A stretch of 64,000 bases of DNA from Kribbella pittospori (GTDB taxonomy: Bacteria > Actinomycetota > Actinomycetes > Propionibacteriales > Kribbellaceae). Within the stretch, counting starts at the first letter, position 1. Each line of letters begins with the position of its first letter. The translations under genes and the position numbers were made by a program. The stretch is from positions 124,001 through 188,000 of the forward strand of contig NZ_SJKB01000011.1 in assembly GCF_004331465.1 (NCBI RefSeq), in the 5' to 3' direction. Below the pieces are notes generated by a model that worked only from the letters and a program-made list of their open reading frames with translations, was not told where the DNA came from and did not search any database. Below are positions 34,870 through 42,305 of this stretch, piece by piece.

Positions 34870-36458
34870 CGCCGCTTGGGAACCCGGGCGAGCAGTGCAC
34901 CCGGCTCGATCTCGGCCGTCAGCGACCGTCCAGGCCCGATCGGGTCGCCGTCCAGTTGCCGCTCTACGTCGACCGCCGCGGTGATCTCCACCTTCCTTCC
35001 GGTGAACCGCTCGAGGTACATGTCCGTCCGGTTCGTCCGCGTCATCAGCCGCCAGAGCACGATCGGCCATTGCGTCACCCGCCGCGGCGCGATCACCACC
35101 ACGTCGAGCAGGCCGTCGTCCGGCCTCGCGTCCGGGAGCAGTGGGATGTTCGCCTGCAGCATGCCGACGTTCCCGATCACCACCGTGCGCACCCGCCGCT
35201 CGATCGGCTCCTCGTCGTCGAGCGTGAGCTGCACCCGCACCGACGGGTGGTTGATGTTCTTCGCCGCCGACACCAGGTACGCCGTCCAGCCGATCTGCGC
35301 CTTCAGATGCGGCGGCGCCCCGGAGATGATCGCCGCGTCCAGCCCCAGCCCGGCCATCACCGCGAACCGGTCGGTGTCGAGTTCATCACCGTGCACCTTG
35401 ACCAGGTCGATCCGCCGCTCGCGGCCCTCCAGGATCCGCTCCAGCGCGTCGTCCAGGTCGAGCGGGATGTGCAGGTTCCGGGCCAGCAGGTTGCCGGTGC
35501 CGGCCGGGATCACCCCGACCGGGATGCCGGTGTACGCCAGCGCGGCGCAGACCACCCGGACCGTCCCGTCGCCGCCGGCCACCAGGACCAGGTCCGACTC
35601 GTTCTCGATCGCTCGCTTGGCCATCGCGTTGCCGGCGTCGTCCACCCGCGTCTCCAGCCACAGCGGGTCGTCGAACCCGCGGACCGCCAGCGCCCGGGTC
35701 ACCTTCCGGCGGAACGCCACCCCGTCGCCGACCTTGATCGGGTTCACGATCACGGCCGCCCGTGGCGGGGTCGTCGTACCGTCGCCGTCGGACGGCGTAC
35801 GACGCCTGCGTCGCCGGAGTCCTGGTCGCAGCCCGAAGCCGATCGAGGTGGCGGTCAGGATCGCAAGGCCGAGCGCCCAGCCGCCCAGGACGTCCGACAC
35901 GAACTCCACGTTGAGCGCGATCCGGTCGGCAGACGCGATCCACACCACCGCGACAACCGGCAGCAGGACCAGCAAGCGAAACCGTCGCCGCCACCCGCGC
36001 ACCGATGGCAGGACGACACCGAGCGCGCCGGCCATCACGAACGCGGCAGTCGCGTGCCCGGACACGTACGAGAAGCCGTCGGCGTCCGCCAGCATCGGTA
36101 CCGGCCGAGGCCGCTCGACCAGCGCCTTGAACACCTGGACCAGCACCAGCTCGGCCACAGCGGTGGTCAGCAACCAGATCGCGAGCAGGCGCGCCCGGCG
36201 ATGCCAGAGGTACGCCGCCACGATCACGAGCACCGCCCTCGAGGTCCACGGCAGAACCACGGCACCGACCACCTGCCAGACGTCCACCACGCTCTCGTGG
36301 GCGGCGCCGTATGCGGCGGCCCGGGCGGCGGTGGACTCGTCCCAGCGCTGCAGTGGCGGCCAGTGACCGACCACGAGCAGGGTGATCACGGTGAGCGGGA
36401 GCGCACCCAGGACGACCGTCAGCGCTCGGCCGACAGTAGTGGGTGGATGGTGGCTCAT
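34866..36458 (-). CDS. PAP2-like membrane domain fused to diacylglycerol/lipid kinase
   Basis: 530 aa. Residues ~1-215 form a PAP2-type membrane domain (six helices, KALVERPRP motif, YVSGHAT). Residues ~235-530 form a DAG-kinase-type catalytic domain with GGDGT (~292-296), PAGTGNLLARN and a C-terminal DGLLDVVV motif. The pairing suggests a lipid phosphorylation/dephosphorylation enzyme in phospholipid or isoprenoid turnover. In the third PAP2 motif (DRIALNVEFVSDVLGG) the expected nucleophilic His is Glu185, so phosphatase activity may be lost. The fold-back element B lies 37 bp upstream of its start. Confidence 0.87.
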   Translation of the reverse strand: MSHHPPTTVGRALTVVLGALPLTVITLLVVGHWPPLQRWDESTAARAAAYGAAHESVVDVWQVVGAVVLPWTSRAVLVIVAAYLWHRRARLLAIWLLTTAVAELVLVQVFKALVERPRPVPMLADADGFSYVSGHATAAFVMAGALGVVLPSVRGWRRRFRLLVLLPVVAVVWIASADRIALNVEFVSDVLGGWALGLAILTATSIGFGLRPGLRRRRRRTPSDGDGTTTPPRAAVIVNPIKVGDGVAFRRKVTRALAVRGFDDPLWLETRVDDAGNAMAKRAIENESDLVLVAGGDGTVRVVCAALAYTGIPVGVIPAGTGNLLARNLHIPLDLDDALERILEGRERRIDLVKVHGDELDTDRFAVMAGLGLDAAIISGAPPHLKAQIGWTAYLVSAAKNINHPSVRVQLTLDDEEPIERRVRTVVIGNVGMLQANIPLLPDARPDDGLLDVVVIAPRRVTQWPIVLWRLMTRTNRTDMYLERFTGRKVEITAAVDVERQLDGDPIGPGRSLTAEIEPGALLARVPKRR

Positions 36459-36494
36459 GACCCGCTCAAATCCCCCTCGATGATCACGTCTTCA

Positions 36495-36653
36495 GTGTCT
36501 CGTCGGGAACCGTTCGGCACGCACAGCGGCGCCCCAGACGCCCGCTGGCGGCGTTGTCGTCGTCGCGAGATGCTCCGCATCGCGCTCCTCCTCCGCCTTG
36601 CCAGCGAACGACTGGACCACCGCTGCACGCACCAACGATCCCCGACGAGACAC
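36495..36653 (-). repeat. 159-bp full-length fold-back element B (structured RNA or MITE-like)
   Basis: The ends 36495-36513 and 36635-36653 are inverted copies with 17 of 19 matches, and pairing continues for about 55 nt per arm. GATGCTCCGCATCG (36569-36582) is within 2 nt of the midpoint, as in element A. In the first 54 arm positions 10 differences keep G-U pairs in minus-strand RNA and none in plus-strand RNA. The end sequence differs from that of element A. It lies between the divergent DAG-kinase and serS genes and would fall in the 5' leader of the former. Confidence 0.7.
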
Positions 36654-36698
36654 ACCACATCATCCCGAATAGACTTCGCCGGTTCTGACACGCCCCGA

Positions 36699-36704
36699 TA
36701 CCCT
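36699..36704 (+). promoter_or_regulatory. -10 element for leaderless serS mRNA
   Basis: TACCCT ends 6 nt before the GTG at 36711. Confidence 0.45.
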
Positions 36705-36710
36705 CGTCGT

Positions 36711-37985
36711 GTGATTGACGCGAAACTGCTCCGTGAGAACCCCGATGTCGTGCGCGCGGCCCTGACCAAGCGCGGTGAGAGTACGGACCTGGTCGACCAG
36801 ATTCTGGTCGCCGACAGTGAGCGTCGATCGTCCATCTCCGCCTTCGAGGCACTCCGGGCCGAGCAGAAGGGCCTCGGCAAGCAGGTCGCCCAGGCCAAGG
36901 GCGACGAGCGGGCCGCGCTGCTGGAGCGCACCAAGACGCTGGCCGCCGAGGTGAAGGCGCACGAGGCCGCCGCGAACGAGGCCGGGAACCGCTTCGACGA
37001 GCTTGCCCGCGACCTGCCGAACCTGGTCTCCGACGAGGCCCCCGTCGGCGGCGAGGACGACTTCGTCGTGGTCGAGGAGGTCGGCAAGCCGCGCGACTTC
37101 GCCGCCGAGGGCTTCGAGCCGCGCGACCACCTCGAGCTGGGCGAGTTGCTCGGCGCGATCGACATGGAACGCGGCGCGAAGATCTCGGGCGCGCGGTTCT
37201 ACTTCCTCAAGGGCGCCGGCATGCTGCTCCAGCTCGGCATGCTCCAGCTGGCCATCCAGCAGGCGGTCGAGAACGGCTTCACCCCGATGATCACGCCGAC
37301 GCTGGTCAAGCCCGAGGTGATGGGCGGCACCGGCTACCTGTCGGCGCACGACGACGTCTACCGGCTCGACGACCCCGAGCTCTACCTGACCGGTACGTCG
37401 GAGGTCGCGCTGGCCGGGTACCACATGGACGAGATCCTGGACCTGTCCGACGGACCGAAGCGGTACGCCGGCTGGTCGTCGTGCTACCGCAAGGAAGCCG
37501 GGTCGCACGGGAAGGACACCCGCGGGATCATCCGTGTCCACCAGTTCGACAAGGTCGAGATGTTCTCCTACTGCAGCCTGGACGAGGCCGCCGACGAGCA
37601 CCAGCGGCTGCTCGGCTGGGAGAAGGAGATGCTCGACAAGATGGAACTGGCCTACCGGGTGATCGACACCGCGACCGGTGACCTCGGCGTCTCGGCGTAC
37701 CGCAAGTACGACTGCGAGGCCTGGGTGCCGACGCAGGGCCGGTACCGCGAGGTGACGTCGACGTCGAACTGCACCGACTTCCAGGCGCGCCGGCTGAACA
37801 TCCGGCACCGCGACGCCGACGGCAAGACGCAGCCGGTCGCGACGCTGAACGGGACGCTGGCCACCACCCGCTGGATCGTCGCCATCCTGGAGACGCACCA
37901 GCTGGCCGACGGATCGGTCCGGGTGCCGACCGCCCTGCGCCCGTTCCTCGGCGGCCGCGAAGTCCTCGAACCGGTTGGCAGATGA
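36711..37985 (+). CDS. serS: Seryl-tRNA synthetase
   Basis: 424 aa class II synthetase charging tRNA-Ser (and tRNA-Sec). The N-terminal coiled-coil arm (~residues 30-100) is followed by the catalytic domain with motif 2 GWSSCYRKEAGSHGKDTRGIIRVHQF-type signature and motif 3 TLNGTLATTRW (~residues 383-393). Length is normal. The frame is open far upstream, but GTG 36711 gives the standard N-terminus VIDAKLLRENPD and has a -10 hexamer 6 nt before it. A HAD phosphatase gene follows by a 4-bp overlap. Confidence 0.97.
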   Translation: MIDAKLLRENPDVVRAALTKRGESTDLVDQILVADSERRSSISAFEALRAEQKGLGKQVAQAKGDERAALLERTKTLAAEVKAHEAAANEAGNRFDELARDLPNLVSDEAPVGGEDDFVVVEEVGKPRDFAAEGFEPRDHLELGELLGAIDMERGAKISGARFYFLKGAGMLLQLGMLQLAIQQAVENGFTPMITPTLVKPEVMGGTGYLSAHDDVYRLDDPELYLTGTSEVALAGYHMDEILDLSDGPKRYAGWSSCYRKEAGSHGKDTRGIIRVHQFDKVEMFSYCSLDEAADEHQRLLGWEKEMLDKMELAYRVIDTATGDLGVSAYRKYDCEAWVPTQGRYREVTSTSNCTDFQARRLNIRHRDADGKTQPVATLNGTLATTRWIVAILETHQLADGSVRVPTALRPFLGGREVLEPVGR

Positions 37986-38791
37986 CCAACGGCCCGCGGC
38001 CGGTGGCCGCAGCGCCGACAGCAGTTGCCCTGGACATCGATGGAACGTTGATCGACCACGACGAGCAGCTGTCCGAGGCGGTCGTCGACGCGGTCCGGCG
38101 TACGGCCGCCAAGGTTCCCGTGATCCTGGCGACCGGCCGGGCCTGGTCGACCACCCGTCCGGTGGCCGAGCGGTTCGGTCTGCCCACCGGTGGATTCGTT
38201 GTCTGTAGCAACGGTGCGCGCACGCTCCAGTACCCGGACGGTCGCGTGGTGGACGAGCGGACGTTCGACCCGACGACGGTGATCGCATCGGTGCGCAAGT
38301 ACGCGCCGAACGCCCGGATGGCGGTCGAGGAACACGACGGCAGCTACCTGGTCACGGCGCCGTTCCCGGACGGCGACCTCGGGGTCGGCGCGAAGATCCG
38401 GGTGGTCGGCGCCGACGAACTGGCGCCGGAACCCGTGACCAGGTTGATCATCCGCGACCCGGAGCAGTCCGAGGCGGACTTCGTTCAGTTGGCCGAACGG
38501 CTCGGTCTGCACGGTGTCAGTTACTTCGTCGGCTGGACCGCGTGGCTCGACATCGCGCCGGAGGGCGTGGACAAGTCGACCGGGCTGAAGGTGGCGCTGG
38601 CGCAGCTCGGCCTGGAGCCGGACGGCCTGCTCGCGATCGGTGACGGACGCAACGACATCGAGATGCTGACATACGCCGGCCGCGGGATCGCGATGGGCTC
38701 TTCCCCGGACGAGGTGAAAGTGGCCGCCGACGAGGTGACGAAGTCGGTGCAGGACGACGGCGTCGCCGCGATCCTGAACCGCTGGTTCTGA
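37982..38791 (+). CDS. HAD-superfamily (Cof/IIB) hydrolase
   Basis: 269 aa phosphatase. Motif I is LDIDGTLIDHD (~residues 18-28), with the C2B cap in the middle and motif IV IGDGRNDIEML (~220-230) plus the conserved Lys in GVDKSTGL. Such proteins dephosphorylate sugar phosphates, FMN or PLP. Translationally coupled to serS through ATGA, a link seen in many actinobacteria, but its metabolic role is unknown. Followed by a strong terminator. Confidence 0.9.
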   Translation: MTNGPRPVAAAPTAVALDIDGTLIDHDEQLSEAVVDAVRRTAAKVPVILATGRAWSTTRPVAERFGLPTGGFVVCSNGARTLQYPDGRVVDERTFDPTTVIASVRKYAPNARMAVEEHDGSYLVTAPFPDGDLGVGAKIRVVGADELAPEPVTRLIIRDPEQSEADFVQLAERLGLHGVSYFVGWTAWLDIAPEGVDKSTGLKVALAQLGLEPDGLLAIGDGRNDIEMLTYAGRGIAMGSSPDEVKVAADEVTKSVQDDGVAAILNRWF

Positions 38792-38845
38792 GGCCTTCGA
38801 CCAGTATCGAAAGGCTTGACACGCTCAACTTGCCGTGAGCAACCG

Positions 38846-38887
38846 AAAGGCCCGGAATCCCTGCCTGCACAGGGTTTCCGGGCCTTC
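38846..38887. terminator. Bidirectional terminator
   Basis: AAGGCCCGGAA-T-CCCTG / CAGGG-T-TTCCGGGCCTT around a 6-nt loop (CCTGCA): 16 base pairs with one T-T mismatch, between the convergent HAD and WhiB-like genes. Confidence 0.88.
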
Positions 38888-38929
38888 GCTGTCAGTGTCC
38901 GATGATCCGCTGGCGGGCCGAAGATCGGA

Positions 38930-39571
38930 TCAGGCGACTCGGCTACCGCCGGTCCGGCGCGGCTGGATCTGCTGGTCGACGACCGTGTCGAAGGCATCGA
39001 GCACGGCGCTGACTTGCGGACGCGGGCGCGGCGTCTTGGCGGCCGGGCTCTGGCCGCGGCGAGCGCGGCGCAAGTGGCGCTTGACCGTCGACAGCGAGCA
39101 GCCCAGCCGCATGGCCAGCGACTCCAGGCTGTCGTTGGGGTACTGCGTACGCAGCCGCAGGACCTCTTCGTGGCTGACCGGCCGGCGGGTGCCACGGGCA
39201 CCGGCGAGCTGATCGAAGTCGTCGGCCTGCACCTCGACGTCGAGCAGGTTCCGCATCGAACGGCGTTGTGCAGCAGTGGTTCCGGCGACGAAACCGCTCA
39301 CATCGTGTTCGGCAACGGCGCTGTACAAGCAGTCGGTGAACAGTGGGCACGAGGCGCAGAGGGTCTTGGCCTCGCGGACGAGCTGTTCGTACCGCTCGCG
39401 GGTGCGGCGGGTGGCGGATGCGGGCGGCGGCTCTTCCATCAAGCGGTGCTGGAAGATGTCCGACCGAGCGATGCATCCGGTCGTTGCCCCTTCCGTGCTG
39501 GAAGATATGTCCACAGCCGCTCGGGCGCTAGTGCCCCCCGGCCCGGCTAGATTGGCGCTGTTGACGGTCAT
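38930..39571 (-). CDS. WhiB-like regulator with an extended helix-turn-helix tail
   Basis: 213 aa. Four cysteines are spaced C33-x38-C72-x2-C75-x5-C81, the pattern that holds a [4Fe-4S] cluster in Wbl proteins. The usual GVWGG turn is replaced by SGFVAGTTAAQRRSM (~residues 93-107). A C-terminal stretch RTQYPNDSLESLAMRLGCSLSTVKRHLRRARRG (~141-173) reads as a separate helix-turn-helix. Typical Wbl proteins are ~80-130 aa, so this is an enlarged variant. GGGGAG precedes the ATG at 5 nt. A regulatory role is likely; targets are unknown. Confidence 0.78.
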   Translation of the reverse strand: MTVNSANLAGPGGTSARAAVDISSSTEGATTGCIARSDIFQHRLMEEPPPASATRRTRERYEQLVREAKTLCASCPLFTDCLYSAVAEHDVSGFVAGTTAAQRRSMRNLLDVEVQADDFDQLAGARGTRRPVSHEEVLRLRTQYPNDSLESLAMRLGCSLSTVKRHLRRARRGQSPAAKTPRPRPQVSAVLDAFDTVVDQQIQPRRTGGSRVA

Positions 39572-40050
39572 CGTGGCTCCCCAAGTCTTCAGGACCCGAA
39601 TGAACGAGCGATGAATGCCGCCCGATCACGTGGATCCACTAACTGATGGACCGACGAACTGTTTGCCGATCCACCGTGTCGTCCCGTACAGGACGCACCG
39701 ATCCATAACTGTTGACGCCGCCGCTGTGGTTTTGGTTGCAGCCAATTCCGCAACGGTTTCACGGCGTTTGTGTGTGCTTCAGGGTCGGTGGGCGGCATCA
39801 GTCGCGCTGATCCAGAACAGACGTACGACGCGGCCGAATCGCCCCCGGTTCCCCGCCAGACACCGCATGAAATCACGCGTCCTCGGGGCTGCGCAGGGGA
39901 ACTTGCTGCCTTTGCAGCATCCTGCCGTAACGGTCTGATGACGTTGTCAAAAGCTCAATCAGATTGCTCAGAAACCTTTGAATCCGGCGTCCATTCGCTT
40001 GCGCAGAACGCAGTCGGAGGAGTAATGAGGCCGCCGGATACGGTGGTCGG
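39572..40050. other. 479-bp intergenic region, no gene seen
   Basis: Divergent control region of the WhiB-like and Cof-type genes, less G+C-rich than its surroundings. TACGGT at 40039-40044 serves the gene at 40051. A minus-strand TTGACA (39945-39950) could be a distant -35 for the WhiB-like gene, implying a long 5' leader. The small open frames here have no coding character. Confidence 0.5.
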
Positions 40051-40863
40051 GTGACGGCATCCCAGTATCTCCGCCTGCCCCGGCTGATCGCCACCGACCT
40101 CGACGGAACGTTGGTGCGCAGTGACGGAACGATCTCCGACCGGACCCGATCGGCGGTGCTCGCGGCACAGCATGCCGGAAGTGTTTTCGTGATGGTCACC
40201 GCCCGGCCACCTCGCTGGCTGCACGACCTGTCCGACCTGGTCGGCGATCACGGCGTCGCAATAGTTGCCAACGGCGCCATTCTGTACGACGTCGTGCGGC
40301 GCAAGGCGATCCGCACCCGGCTGATCGATCCGGCCGTCGCACTCGAGGTGGCGCAGGCGATCCGGGCCGAGATTCCCGAAGTGGAGTTCGCGATTGAGCG
40401 ATCGGACCGTTACGGACAGGAGCCGAACTACGTGAACCGCTGGCCGGTGCCCGACGGTGCACTCGTGGCCGCAGTCGACGTGTTGCTGTCCGAACCGGCC
40501 GCGAAACTGCTCGTCCGTCATCCGAACTGGCACTCCGACGAACTGCTCGCGCGCGTCGTGCCGGTGGTCGGCGCTCGCGTCACCGCCAGCCACAGCGGCG
40601 GCACCAACCTGGTGGAGATCTCCGCGAATGGAGTGTCGAAGGCCGCGATGCTCGCCGATTTCGCTGCTGTGCAAGGGATTTCGGCCGCCGAGTCGATCGC
40701 TTTCGGCGACTCGCTCAACGATCTACCGATGCTCGCCTGGGCAGGTACGTCGTACGGGGTGGCCAACGCGCATCCCGACGTACTCGCGGTGGTGGACAAG
40801 GTGTGCCCTGCAAACGACGAGGACGGCGTTGCCGCCGTCCTCGAAGAATTGTTCCGGTCTTGA
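40051..40863 (+). CDS. Cof-type HAD-IIB phosphatase
   Basis: 270 aa. Motif I is ATDLDGTLVRSDG (~residues 14-26), motif II VTARPPR, and motif IV FGDSLNDLPML (~223-233), with the catalytic Lys in NGVSKAAML. It hydrolyses small phosphorylated metabolites in the cytosol. It is a paralogue-like relative of the HAD gene after serS but diverged. TACGGT 6 nt upstream of GTG supports leaderless expression. Convergent with bpa, 26 bp apart. Confidence 0.9.
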   Translation: MTASQYLRLPRLIATDLDGTLVRSDGTISDRTRSAVLAAQHAGSVFVMVTARPPRWLHDLSDLVGDHGVAIVANGAILYDVVRRKAIRTRLIDPAVALEVAQAIRAEIPEVEFAIERSDRYGQEPNYVNRWPVPDGALVAAVDVLLSEPAAKLLVRHPNWHSDELLARVVPVVGARVTASHSGGTNLVEISANGVSKAAMLADFAAVQGISAAESIAFGDSLNDLPMLAWAGTSYGVANAHPDVLAVVDKVCPANDEDGVAAVLEELFRS

Positions 40864-40889
40864 GTTGTTTCGCCCCCTGACATCAGGGA

Positions 40890-41504
40890 CTACAGGTACA
40901 TCCCGCCACTGCCGGGACCGTCGGTCCTGCCTGCCTGCGGCCCGGGGAAGCCGGGCGCCTCGTCGGCGGGAACCTGCTGTCCGCCGGGCAGTGCGCGACG
41001 CATGCCCTCCAGCTGCTGCCGGGCTGCCATCTGCTGCGCGAACAACGCGGTCTGGATGCCGTGGAACAGACCCTCGAGCCAGCCGACCAGCTGGGCCTGC
41101 GCGATCCGCAGTTCGGCCTCGGTCGGCACGGTGTCGTCGGTGAAGTCGAGGCTGAGTCGCTCCAGCTCGTCGACCAGCTCCGGCGCCAGCCCGCTCTCGA
41201 GTTCCTTGATGGAGACCTCGTGGATCGACTTCAGTCGCTGCCGGGAGGCTTCGTCCAGTGGCGCGGACTTCACCTCCTCGAGCAGTTGGCGGATCATGTT
41301 CGCGACCCGCATCACCTTGGCCGGCTGCTCGACCAGTTCGGTCACCGACCGCGGTTCGTCGTTCTCGTCGTGGCCGCGCTCGCTGTCGGAGCGTCGCGGC
41401 CCCTCGACGGCCATACCGTCTGGCCCGACGATCAGCACCTTGCCGTCTTCGGTCCGTGCCCCGGCCATCGGAACTTCCTGGCCCTCGCTGCTGCTCTCGG
41501 TCAT
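40890..41504 (-). CDS. bpa: Bacterial proteasome activator Bpa (DUF2587)
   Basis: 204 aa. The central helical core (VMRVANMIRQLLEEVKSAPLDE, RLKSIHEVSIKELESGL, ELRIAQAQLVGWLEGLFHGIQ) is characteristic of Bpa, a ring-forming, ATP-independent activator of the actinobacterial 20S proteasome. The protein ends in GMYL, a variant of the GQYL docking motif that inserts into the alpha ring. It implies that this organism has a proteasome, which is not in the window. TAGGAT lies 6 nt before the ATG and GGGGAG also precedes it. Confidence 0.9.
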   Translation of the reverse strand: MTESSSEGQEVPMAGARTEDGKVLIVGPDGMAVEGPRRSDSERGHDENDEPRSVTELVEQPAKVMRVANMIRQLLEEVKSAPLDEASRQRLKSIHEVSIKELESGLAPELVDELERLSLDFTDDTVPTEAELRIAQAQLVGWLEGLFHGIQTALFAQQMAARQQLEGMRRALPGGQQVPADEAPGFPGPQAGRTDGPGSGGMYL

Positions 41505-41591
41505 CTCCCCATCCTAGATCGGCCGCTGCCGGGCCGAGGGCGCGCCTGACGATTCGGCTGCTGGATGTCAGGACGCGCGGGCGCCAGATGC

Positions 41592-42122
41592 CTAGGACGC
41601 ACGGGCGCGGTGCCGGCGGACTGCATCCCGGTTCGCGCAGGCGGGGCTGCAGTAGCGCTGCCGGCCGGTCCGGGACAGGTCGGCGTACACGTTCTGGCAG
41701 CCGTCGGTCGCGCAGCGTCCCAGGCGACTGATCCCGCGGCCCGCCAGGTGGAGCGCCGTACCGGTGCTGATCAGGGTCGCGACGAGGCGTCCGACCGGCA
41801 CCTTGTCGGGCCGGTAGTGCACGTGCCAGCCGTCACCGGCGTGGTTGGTGAGCCGCGGATGCTCGGTGTACTTGGCCAGCATCGCGTTGATCAGAACGAC
41901 GCGACTCTGCTCGTCCGTCGCGTCCACGACCTCCAGCCACTCGTCCAGGGCGATCCGGACGGCGGCCAGGTCGGCGGGGGTGACGCGGCGTTCGCGAACC
42001 AGGCGGCTCTCGACGCCGCTCTCCTCGCAGCGCTCGGCCAGCTCCTCGGGGGTTGTCGCCGGCCGGGTGACGAGGTTGACCGCCAGCAGGACCGCATCGG
42101 CGCCGTAAGGGTTGAGATGCAT
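41592..42122 (-). CDS. CGNR-type zinc-finger / ABATE-domain regulator
   Basis: 176 aa. An ABATE-like N-terminal domain (~residues 1-120) is followed by a zinc ribbon, LGRCATDGCQNVYADLSRTGRQRYCSPACANRDAV, which holds four cysteines. The family name motif CGNR is CANR here. These proteins are predicted DNA-binding regulators, often near metabolic or resistance genes. It is divergent from a 48-aa microprotein gene with only 25 bp between the starts. Function inferred from family only. Confidence 0.85.
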   Translation of the reverse strand: MHLNPYGADAVLLAVNLVTRPATTPEELAERCEESGVESRLVRERRVTPADLAAVRIALDEWLEVVDATDEQSRVVLINAMLAKYTEHPRLTNHAGDGWHVHYRPDKVPVGRLVATLISTGTALHLAGRGISRLGRCATDGCQNVYADLSRTGRQRYCSPACANRDAVRRHRARAS

Positions 42123-42147
42123 AATGGCATTACATCACGATGGACGC

Positions 42148-42294
42148 ATGACGACCAGAATCGATGTCCATACCCACCGCTGGAGCGTGGTGTCCTCCCA
42201 TCAGGTCAGCGACGGCCTGGTGGTCTACCAGCGGTGTGCCTGCGGCCGATGGAGGGTCACAAGCACACCGCTGTCCCCTGTTGCGTGCCCCTAG
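42148..42294 (+). CDS. 48-aa conserved-type microprotein with a CxC motif
   Basis: The product begins MTTRIDVHTHRWSVVSSH and ends with YQRCACGRWRV plus a short tail. Small proteins with HxW...RCxCGRWR are, from memory, common in actinobacteria and unassigned. The Cys pair and His residues could bind a metal. It lies head-to-head with the CGNR gene (25 bp), so a shared promoter is likely, and it ends 11 bp from the convergent permease stop. Confidence 0.6.
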   Translation: MTTRIDVHTHRWSVVSSHQVSDGLVVYQRCACGRWRVTSTPLSPVACP

Positions 42295-42305
42295 GGCGTG
42301 TCTCC

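Noticed and set aside
34956..36710. In-frame N-terminal extension of serS by 585 codons
   Set aside because: It runs antisense through the PAP2-DAG kinase gene and the fold-back element; the normal SerRS N-terminus begins at 36711.
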